7,508 nt of DNA from contig CALFXQ010000342.1 of the NCBI GenBank assembly GCA_937958285.1, forward strand, positions 1 to 7,508, read 5' to 3'. The notes beneath the pieces were generated by a model. The model did not search any database, was not told the origin of the DNA, and was given only the letters and a program-made list of their open reading frames with translations. A program made the position numbers and the translations under genes. Shown one piece after another: positions 1 to 4,930 of the stretch. Numbering within the stretch: position 1 is the first letter of the stretch; the number at the start of each line of letters is the position of its first letter. This DNA is from an uncultured Fusibacter sp. (lineage in GTDB: Bacteria; Bacillota; Clostridia; Peptostreptococcales; Acidaminobacteraceae).

Positions 1-29
1 GCCTATCGTTAAGATAAGTTCGTGTTTTT

Positions 30-458
30 TTATTTCAAGGTGATATCGAGTACCTTTGTTAGATAAGAAAAGGCGTGCAATACTTTTTCTAGCTCTTCTG
101 GGCTTACATGGCTAAAGGCCTTCGAAAAAATCTTAGCCATTTCACCTTTTGCTAAATCTAGCAATGCGTTTCCAGCATCGGTTGTAGAAATCCACACACA
201 GCGCTTATCTGTAGCGTCGACTTCTTTCTTTATAAGGCCAAGTGCTTTGAGATGTCTCAGTTCCCGTGAAGTATTAGGCAGTGTTAAGTTTAGACAATCC
301 GAGATTTCTCCAGGGGTCTTCTTTGTTGTAGGCGAGAAGATGAGAAGCAGTCTGTATTGGAGCGGTGTTAAGACATCCGGCTTTGTCTTTAAAATGAGAT
401 CACCCTCTAACTTTCCATACACATGAGCAAATGCAACGATATACTCCTCAAAGTTCAT
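30..458 (-). CDS. MarR-family winged-helix transcriptional regulator
   Basis: Cytoplasmic DNA-binding repressor of 142 residues, the usual MarR length. The helix-turn-helix spans about residues 47-74 (TPGEISDCLNLTLPNTSREL), followed by the beta-wing signature DATDKR (81-86) and STTDAG (91-96); flanking helices would form the dimer interface. The start is fixed by a GGGGAGGG ribosome site (463-470) four bases before the ATG. It is divergent from a flavodoxin-fold quinone reductase gene, an arrangement in which MarR proteins commonly repress both themselves and the neighbour and are released by electrophiles, quinones or oxidants. A perfect palindrome covers its own -10, which suggests autorepression. 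Only two cysteines are visible: C55 in the DNA-binding region and C87 in the wing; whether either senses redox is unknown. Family assignment is firm; ligand and targets are inferred. Confidence 0.92.
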   Translation of the reverse strand: MNFEEYIVAFAHVYGKLEGDLILKTKPDVLTPLQYRLLLIFSPTTKKTPGEISDCLNLTLPNTSRELRHLKALGLIKKEVDATDKRCVWISTTDAGNALLDLAKGEMAKIFSKAFSHVSPEELEKVLHAFSYLTKVLDITLK

Positions 459-482
459 AGTGCCCTCCCCTTTTCAACCGAC

Positions 483-499
483 TTTATAATCATTATAAA
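483..499. promoter_or_regulatory. Perfect 17-bp palindrome, candidate MarR operator
   Basis: TTTATAAT - C - ATTATAAA is a perfect inverted repeat with 8-base arms around one central base. It contains the -10 of the minus-strand regulator promoter and reaches close to its start point, so a bound dimer would block transcription. Length and symmetry fit a MarR dimer site. Binding by the neighbouring regulator is inferred, not shown. Confidence 0.6.
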
Positions 500-520
500 A
501 TAGAAGTTTGCATTTGACAA
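492..520 (-). promoter_or_regulatory. Promoter of the marR-type gene
   Basis: Read on the minus strand, TTGTCA (520-515) and a perfect TATAAT (497-492) are separated by 17 bases, close to the sigma-A consensus. Transcription would begin near 485, giving a leader of about 27 bases that carries the GGGGAGGG ribosome site. Confidence 0.75.
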
Positions 521-550
521 TAAAAATAGTAATCATAAGACAATTATCTC

Positions 551-579
551 TTGACAAGTTTGAAGTAGAGGGGTACATT
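551..579 (+). promoter_or_regulatory. Promoter of the quinone reductase gene
   Basis: A perfect -35 TTGACA (551-556) is followed after 17 bases by TACATT (574-579), a 5/6 match to the -10 consensus. Transcription would start near 586, leaving a leader of about 95 bases. The -35 lies inside CTTGACAAG (550-558), a small palindrome, and shares the heptamer TTGACAA with position 514-520 at the divergent promoter's -35. Confidence 0.7.
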
Positions 580-608
580 ATATATACACACAATGTTCAT
601 TTGATAAT

Positions 609-650
609 AATCAATAGATATTAATCAATAGATATTAATCAATAGATATT
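609..650 (+). repeat. Three perfect tandem copies of a 14-bp unit
   Basis: AATCAATAGATATT is repeated exactly three times at 609-622, 623-636 and 637-650, and a partial fourth copy (AATCA) follows at 651-655. Junctions create the self-complementary hexamer ATTAAT at 620, 634 and 648, exactly 14 bp apart. Just upstream, TTGAT and ATCAA (601-614) form a short inverted repeat. The array lies between the predicted transcription start and the ribosome site of the quinone reductase gene, so it would be transcribed as part of the leader. It could be an operator array or a slippage-prone spacer; no function can be assigned from sequence. Confidence 0.9.
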
Positions 651-680
651 AATCATCAGACAACTTTTGAAGGAGGATTT

Positions 681-1262
681 ATGAATACTTTAGTCATTTA
701 TACACATCCCAATCACCATTCGCTCAATTACGGGCTCCTGGAAACGGTCACAGAAACCCTCAGCAAGAACAATCAGAAATTTGAAGTTCTGGATTTATAT
801 CAAGAAGCCTTCGATCCAGTTTTAGTGTTTAACAAGGAAGTCAAACGCTCCGAGATGTACAAAGATCCCTACATGTCACCTTATCGCGATGCCATTAAGC
901 GCGCGGATCGCATTATACTCATCTACCCCATCTTTTGGGGCAGACCACCGGCCATGCTTCTCGGCTTCATAGACCGCCTTTTTGCATCAAACTTTGCCTA
1001 TCAAGATAATGGTGGCTTGCTTCCTACAGGTTTACTCAAGGGAAAAGAGGCGATCGTTATTAGTACCATGAAAGGGCCAAAGCACTACCTTCGCTTTTGG
1101 CTCAACAACGCCCATCAAGTTCTTATGCGACGCGCGCTCTTTAGTTTTGTTGGCATCAATAAAGTCAAATTCTTCGAATTCGGCGGCATTGAAGGAAAAA
1201 CACCCACCGAATTAAAAAATCGCAACAAGGCCTTTCAAAAAATCCGTGCCTATTTTAGCTAA
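681..1262 (+). CDS. NAD(P)H-dependent quinone reductase / flavodoxin-fold NAD(P)H dehydrogenase
   Basis: Cytoplasmic FMN- or FAD-dependent oxidoreductase of the Flavodoxin_2 family (KefF/MdaB/NQO type), expected to pass two electrons from NAD(P)H to quinones or related electrophiles. It has 193 residues, typical for the family. The N-terminal beta strand and flavin-phosphate loop is LVIYTHPNHHSLN (4-16). FEVLDLYQEAFDPVL (34-48) is the usual second block. IYPIFWGRPPAMLLGFIDRL (81-100) is the hallmark flavin/dimer segment, equivalent to the WWxxPAxLKGWIDRV motif. AGGAGG at 671-676 sits four bases before the ATG and sets the start. It has its own strong promoter and is divergent from the MarR gene, so it is the probable target of that repressor. 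No hairpin separates it from the next gene, so read-through is likely. The natural substrate is unknown. Confidence 0.9.
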   Translation: MNTLVIYTHPNHHSLNYGLLETVTETLSKNNQKFEVLDLYQEAFDPVLVFNKEVKRSEMYKDPYMSPYRDAIKRADRIILIYPIFWGRPPAMLLGFIDRLFASNFAYQDNGGLLPTGLLKGKEAIVISTMKGPKHYLRFWLNNAHQVLMRRALFSFVGINKVKFFEFGGIEGKTPTELKNRNKAFQKIRAYFS

Positions 1263-1267
1263 ACCTA

Positions 1268-1276
1268 TGTTAAAAT
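1268..1276 (+). promoter_or_regulatory. Possible extended -10 promoter for the radical SAM gene
   Basis: TG-T-TAAAAT (1268-1276) resembles an extended -10 element, but no convincing -35 exists 17 bases upstream and the start point would lie only about 12 bases before the ATG. The gene may instead rely on read-through from the quinone reductase promoter. Confidence 0.3.
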
Positions 1277-1294
1277 GGTGCACGAGGTGACACC

Positions 1295-2233
1295 ATGAAT
1301 CGTACATTAGAACGCGAGAAGCGTTATTATAGTTGGAATCAACACTTGAGGGATACCTTCGGTGAAAAGGTCTTTAAAGTTGCATTAGACGGCGGTTTTA
1401 CTTGTCCTAATAGAGATGGCACCATAGGCTTTGGCGGATGTACCTTTTGCTCAGAGCGAGGCTCTGGCGACTACGCTCAAAGTAACATCGACGACCTTTC
1501 GACTCAAATCAATAAAGGCATTGCCATGATGCAGAGAAAGTGGCCGAAGGCAAATAAGGCCATCGGCTATTTTCAGAACTTCACCAACACCTATGCCCCT
1601 GTCGAACACTTAAAAAAGCAATATGAGACGGTATTGGCACATCCCAGTGTTGTGGGATTAATGATTGGCACGCGTCCAGATTGTCTTGAAGAGGCCGTCC
1701 TCGACTATTTGGGCGAACTCAATCAGCGCACATACCTTTGGGTAGAACTCGGTCTTCAAACCGCTCACGACTCTACCGCCCACGATTTCAACCGCGGTTA
1801 CCCCTATGCGCGTTTTGTAAACAGCGTACACGCCCTTCGCGCGCGTGGCATAAAGGTGTGTGTGCATATAATCAACGGTCTACCTGGAGAAACCAGCGAT
1901 ATGATGTTGTCTACGGTGAAACAAGTCCTCGCCGACACGCAAATTCAGGGCGTAAAACTCCATCTGCTACATCTGATGAAAAACACACCCATGGTCGAAG
2001 ACTTAAATACCGGAAAACTCGTTTTGATGGCGCAAGAGGCTTATATCGATGTGTTATGCGAGCAACTGGCAATGCTTCCTAAGCACATTGTCATTCATCG
2101 TTTAACGGGAGATGCACCGCGAGAATCCTTAATTGGACCTATGTGGAGCCTAAAAAAATGGGAAGTTTTAAATGCCATCGATCAGGCGATGATCGATAAG
2201 AACTATGTGCAGGGTTGCAAGGCGAAAATCTGA
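1295..2233 (+). CDS. Radical SAM protein, YhcC/YtqA family (TIGR01212, COG1242)
   Basis: Predicted iron-sulfur, S-adenosylmethionine-cleaving protein of 312 residues, normal for this family. The cluster-binding cysteines are C37, C49 and C52 in a CX11CX2C arrangement (FTCPNRDGT...GGCTFC), the atypical spacing characteristic of YhcC/Elp3-like members rather than the common CX3CX2C. Further family blocks are GYFQNFTNTYAP (91-102), IGTRPDC (124-130), ELGLQTAHDST (151-161), HIINGLPGET (191-200), KLHLLHLMKNTPM (221-233) and HRLTGDAPR (268-276). A GAGGTGA ribosome site (1284-1290) four bases before the ATG supports the start. It begins 32 bases after the quinone reductase stop with no terminator between, so co-transcription is plausible. 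The reaction and substrate of this family are not established to my knowledge; the family call itself is firm. Confidence 0.93.
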   Translation: MNRTLEREKRYYSWNQHLRDTFGEKVFKVALDGGFTCPNRDGTIGFGGCTFCSERGSGDYAQSNIDDLSTQINKGIAMMQRKWPKANKAIGYFQNFTNTYAPVEHLKKQYETVLAHPSVVGLMIGTRPDCLEEAVLDYLGELNQRTYLWVELGLQTAHDSTAHDFNRGYPYARFVNSVHALRARGIKVCVHIINGLPGETSDMMLSTVKQVLADTQIQGVKLHLLHLMKNTPMVEDLNTGKLVLMAQEAYIDVLCEQLAMLPKHIVIHRLTGDAPRESLIGPMWSLKKWEVLNAIDQAMIDKNYVQGCKAKI

Positions 2234-2244
2234 TACACAATTTT

Positions 2245-2292
2245 AAAAAGCACCTCTTGACCGTGTTCGCAACGTGTCAGGAGGTGCTTTTT
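2245..2292. terminator. Bidirectional intrinsic terminator between convergent genes
   Basis: The arms 2245-2261 and 2276-2292 pair over 17 positions with one T-G wobble (AAAAAGCACCTC facing GAGGTGCTTTTT). The apex can extend into a short stem closed by a G-UUCG-C tetraloop (2265-2270). The stem is followed by TTTTT on the plus strand and, because its other arm begins with AAAAA, by TTTTT on the minus strand too. It therefore can end both the radical SAM transcript and the serS transcript. Confidence 0.88.
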
Positions 2293-2317
2293 CGTCTACA
2301 ATTTGCCTTAAAAGGCA

Positions 2318-3598
2318 TTAGCCAATCTTTGTTTTACCACCCATATACATTCGGAGCGGCTCAGGAATGTTCACTGTGCCATCTTCGTTTAGGTTGTTCT
2401 CTAAGAATGCGATAAGCATGCGCGGAGGCGCAACCACGGTATTGTTAAGGGTGTGCGGGAAGTACTTGTTGTTCTCTTCGTCTCTGATGCGGATTCCCAG
2501 CCGTCTAGATTGAGCATCACCTAAATTTGAGCAACTTCCCACTTCAAAGTACTTTTGCTGTCTGGGCGACCATGCTTCTACATCGACGCTTTTGACTTTT
2601 AAATCGGCCAAATCGCCAGAGCAACACTCCAAGGTGCGCACTGGAATATCGAGGGTCCTAAAGAAATCTACGGTATGTTGCCATAGTTTTTCAAACCACG
2701 CTTTGCTATCTTCTGGTTTGCACACTACGATCATCTCTTGTTTTTCGAACTGGTGAATGCGATAAACGCCGCGCTCCTCGATGCCATGGGCGCCGACTTC
2801 TTTTCTAAAACACGGTGAATAGCTTGTAAGTGCTTGCGGTAACTCAGATTCCGGCGATAGCGTATCGATGAATTTGCCAATCATAGAGTGTTCACTCGTT
2901 CCAATGAGGTACAAGTCTTCACCTTCGATTTTGTACATCATATTGTCGCGTTCTGCAAAGCTCATAACGCCAGACACCACATCCCCGCGAATCATAAAGG
3001 GTGGAATATAGTATTCAAAACCCCTGTCGATCATAAAATCCCTTGCATAAGAGAGCACTGCAGAGTGGAGTCTTGCCACATCGCCTTTAAAGTAATAAAA
3101 GCCATTGCCACTTGTCTTTCTCGCACTTTCTAAGTCGATGCCCTTTAAGCGCTCCATAATTTCTACGTGATAAGGAATTTCAAAACTAGGAACCACTGGC
3201 TCTCCGTACTTTTGTACCTCGACGTTTTCGCTATCGTCTTTTCCAATTGGCACGGTATCGTCGATAATATTTGGAAGCACCATCATGCGGTCTTTTATTT
3301 CTTTGGCTAAGTCCACTTCTTGTTGTTCGAGCACCAAGAGTTCTTCAGCAACTTGAGCCACTTGGCCTTTAATCACTTCTGCTTCTTCTTTCTTTCCTGC
3401 TTTCATCAAGCCGCCAATATCTCGGCTCAAGCTGTTCCTCATGCTTCTAAGGTCTCCTGCCCGTGTTACCGCTGCTCTTAGGCGTTCATCGAGTTCGATC
3501 ACTTCGTCTACTAATGGCAGCTTTGCATCTTGGAACTTCTTTTGAATATTTGCCTTAACCACTTCAGGATTTGCCCTGACCCATTTAATATCTAACAT
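2318..3598 (-). CDS. serS: Seryl-tRNA synthetase (serine--tRNA ligase)
   Basis: Class II aminoacyl-tRNA synthetase that activates serine with ATP and charges tRNA-Ser in the cytoplasm. From the chosen start it has 426 residues, the family's usual length. Residues 27-105 are the charged N-terminal coiled-coil arm that grips the long variable arm of tRNA-Ser. Serine-binding loop GTSEHS (233-238), motif 2 FRKEVGAHGIEERG...RIHQFEKQE (264-288), SCSNLGDAQSRR (355-366) and motif 3 PPRMLIAFLENN (391-402) are all present. An in-frame ATG 25 codons upstream (3673) is rejected because it lies inside the T-box and terminator hairpin. ATG 3598 begins the canonical MLDIKWVRANP and has a GGATGGAAG ribosome site. 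VGAHGIEERG and CKPEDS in and after motif 2 look closer to archaeal-like SerRS than to the Bacillus subtilis enzyme; this is recalled similarity only. Expression is controlled by the T-box leader. Confidence 0.97.
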   Translation of the reverse strand: MLDIKWVRANPEVVKANIQKKFQDAKLPLVDEVIELDERLRAAVTRAGDLRSMRNSLSRDIGGLMKAGKKEEAEVIKGQVAQVAEELLVLEQQEVDLAKEIKDRMMVLPNIIDDTVPIGKDDSENVEVQKYGEPVVPSFEIPYHVEIMERLKGIDLESARKTSGNGFYYFKGDVARLHSAVLSYARDFMIDRGFEYYIPPFMIRGDVVSGVMSFAERDNMMYKIEGEDLYLIGTSEHSMIGKFIDTLSPESELPQALTSYSPCFRKEVGAHGIEERGVYRIHQFEKQEMIVVCKPEDSKAWFEKLWQHTVDFFRTLDIPVRTLECCSGDLADLKVKSVDVEAWSPRQQKYFEVGSCSNLGDAQSRRLGIRIRDEENNKYFPHTLNNTVVAPPRMLIAFLENNLNEDGTVNIPEPLRMYMGGKTKIG

Positions 3599-3625
3599 AT
3601 GCTTCCATCCTTTCGTCAAAAAATC

Positions 3626-3659
3626 AAAAACTCCGTCCCTATAAAAACAGGGACGGAGT
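3626..3659 (-). terminator. T-box-regulated intrinsic terminator
   Basis: ACTCCGTCCCT (3659-3649) pairs perfectly with AGGGACGGAGT (3640-3630) around an eight-base loop, followed by TTTTT (3630-3626). Its 5' arm begins with ACTC, which is also used by the antiterminator (TTACTC, 3661-3656), so the two structures are mutually exclusive. It would also stop read-through from the upstream peptidase gene. Confidence 0.93.
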
Positions 3660-3848
3660 AACCGCGTTGCCACCCAAATTGCCGATTACTCGGCCTCTCG
3701 CTTATGCTGTAAAGGGCATACCCTTTGGCTTTCACCAATTGCTCCCAAAGTGGACAGATAATACGAAGACATTGGCTTGCACCTACCGCCAACTCTCTAA
3801 AGACCCATATTTATCTTAGCTCTGCTCATCGCAATGCTTTTTTAATTA
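3626..3848 (-). ncRNA. Serine-specific T-box riboswitch leader of serS
   Basis: Senses uncharged tRNA-Ser and lets transcription proceed into serS. Read 5' to 3' on the minus strand: Stem I starts with CATTGC (3836-3831), paired with GCAATTG after the GGGAGC segment; GATGAG (3830-3825) is the kink-turn side. CAGAG (3824-3820) pairs with CTTTG (3750-3746), and AGATAA (3816-3811) pairs with TTATCT (3761-3756). The loop between these helices displays G-TCC-A, so the specifier is UCC (Ser) at 3754-3752. GGTGCAAGCC (3783-3774) is the conserved distal Stem I element. A second hairpin pairs AAAGGG with CCCTTT (3726-3711). The T-box TTTGGGTGGCAACGCGG ends at 3662. Its TGGC (3672-3669) can pair with the GCCA end of tRNA-Ser, whose discriminator base is G. 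GAGTAA (3691-3686) and TTACTC (3661-3656) close the antiterminator. The 5' end is estimated from the promoter. Confidence 0.95.
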
Positions 3849-3853
3849 ATCCT

Positions 3854-3882
3854 ATTCTACATCGGAATGGTAAAAATGAAAA
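3854..3882 (-). promoter_or_regulatory. Promoter of the T-box/serS transcript
   Basis: On the minus strand TTTTCA (3882-3877) is followed after 17 bases by TAGAAT (3859-3854), a 5/6 match to the -10 consensus. Transcription would start near 3847, just before Stem I of the T-box. The -35 begins only a few bases after the stop codon of the peptidase gene. Confidence 0.55.
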
Positions 3883-3885
3883 GGA

Positions 3886-4929
3886 CTATTTGATGTAAAA
3901 GTCTAATGTGTCTGTGTCGATTGTCGCCGTTAAGCCATAGGGCAAGCACATCATGGGTTGATTGTGTCCGAAAGACATATTGGCTAAAATCGGAAGCTGT
4001 TCTAGACCTTCTTCCTTTAATACCTTTAACAACATCTGATGGTAGGCCTCTTGATGCACGCCTTGATATGGCTTTGCAAAAAGGATTCCATTGATGCGCT
4101 TTAAAATGCCCATAGCGGCGTAATTCCTCATCCAGTACAAGAGCCATTCCGGCTGAGGCATTTCTTCTGAGGTCTCAAGAAAAAGCAGGGCATTGTCGAA
4201 TGCGCCTAAATCGGGCCATATAGTGGTGCCCTTGATCATTTCCATGACCTCGATACACCCGCCAATGAGATGCCCAGAAATTTTGCCGCGGCCATGACCA
4301 CTGAGCAGCTGGCCTCCGGTATTGGGCACAAGTTGTTTTTCGATAGAAGCATTTTCTATTAGCCACTCCAGCCTTTCCCCCGTCCACATGGTAGCTTGTG
4401 GCACTTGGCCAATGGGCCCCTTAGACATCAGTACTTTTTCGAACCAGTGGCGCGTGTAGTCAAAGAGCGCCACATTTTCGCCGAATTCCGCGAGGATGGA
4501 TGGACCGTAAACACTAGAAATTCCGGCTTTCATGCACATAAAATGGGTCACCGTACTATCTGAATAACCGAGAAAGGGCTTGGGGTTTTTAGCCATCACA
4601 TCAAAGTCGATATAGGGGAGCATGCGGATGCTGTCGTCGCCGCCTATGCAGCTAAAGATCCCCTTGATCTGTGGATTTTTAAAGGCATCCATTAAATCTT
4701 TGGCGCGAAGCTCTGGGTGGTTGTAAACAAATTCTGAGCCCATAAGGGTATGGGGCATTTCGACCACATTAAATCCGTATAGCGACTGAAGCCTCTGTTT
4801 AGCTACATTGTAGCGCCACAGTAGCTGGGGGTCTCCTGCACCGCCCCAAGATAAACTCACGGTGGCGATGGTGTCTCCTGCCTTTAACGGCGCTCCAAAG
4901 CGTAGTTGCATATTGTTTTTATTGCGCAT
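3886..4929 (-). CDS. S66-family serine peptidase, MccF-like / LD-carboxypeptidase
   Basis: Predicted cytoplasmic serine peptidase of 347 residues with no signal peptide. S66 enzymes either trim tetrapeptides of recycled peptidoglycan (LdcA) or cleave the acyl bond of aminoacyl-nucleotide toxins (MccF). The triad is visible: nucleophile S123 in GYSDST (121-126), E252 in FLETSEEMP (250-258), and H322 in SFGHNQPM (319-326). GGDDSIRMLPYID (96-108) is the conserved block ahead of the nucleophile. The ETSEE and SFGHxxPM wording is closer, from memory, to MccF-like members than to classical LdcA, but the two cannot be separated securely without an alignment. A GAGGTGA ribosome site lies inside the end of the upstream GNAT-Nudix gene. 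The stop of that gene and this ATG are one base apart, so translation is probably coupled and the products likely share a task. A second in-frame ATG occurs at residue 7. Confidence 0.88.
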   Translation of the reverse strand: MRNKNNMQLRFGAPLKAGDTIATVSLSWGGAGDPQLLWRYNVAKQRLQSLYGFNVVEMPHTLMGSEFVYNHPELRAKDLMDAFKNPQIKGIFSCIGGDDSIRMLPYIDFDVMAKNPKPFLGYSDSTVTHFMCMKAGISSVYGPSILAEFGENVALFDYTRHWFEKVLMSKGPIGQVPQATMWTGERLEWLIENASIEKQLVPNTGGQLLSGHGRGKISGHLIGGCIEVMEMIKGTTIWPDLGAFDNALLFLETSEEMPQPEWLLYWMRNYAAMGILKRINGILFAKPYQGVHQEAYHQMLLKVLKEEGLEQLPILANMSFGHNQPMMCLPYGLTATIDTDTLDFYIK

Positions 4930-4930
4930 A

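Noticed and set aside
1..29. Terminator for the MarR gene
   Set aside because: Only a weak TATC/GATA pairing is present and the window ends, so nothing can be called.
579..584. TATATA as the -10 of the reductase promoter
   Set aside because: It would give a 22-base spacer from TTGACA; TACATT at 574-579 gives the optimal 17.
609..655. CRISPR array
   Set aside because: The 14-bp units are head-to-tail without spacers and lie in a gene leader, so this is a simple tandem repeat.
1738..2082. Plus-strand 114-codon frame, and a minus-strand 69-codon frame at 1658-1867
   Set aside because: Both lie within the radical SAM gene, whose motifs cover this stretch; the frames show Arg-rich out-of-frame composition and no ribosome site.
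2304..2317. Small hairpin TGCCTT-AA-AAGGCA directly after the serS stop
   Set aside because: Perfect but very short, with a two-base loop and no T-run; the larger hairpin at 2245-2292 is the convincing terminator.
2215..2415. Plus-strand 66-codon frame
   Set aside because: It crosses the bidirectional terminator and runs antisense into serS, so it is not a credible gene.
2888..3133. Plus-strand 81-codon frame
   Set aside because: Antisense shadow of serS.
3599..3673. 25-codon N-terminal extension of serS from ATG 3673
   Set aside because: It lies across the T-box bulge and terminator hairpin, and the canonical SerRS N-terminus MLDIKW begins at 3598 after a ribosome site.
3857..4147. Minus-strand 96-codon frame
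   Set aside because: Shadow of the S66 peptidase gene in another frame; composition is Arg/Ser/His-rich and has no recognisable motif.
3906..4387. Short frames at 3906-4094 (plus) and 4175-4387 (minus)
   Set aside because: Overlapping shadows of the S66 peptidase gene with no family features.
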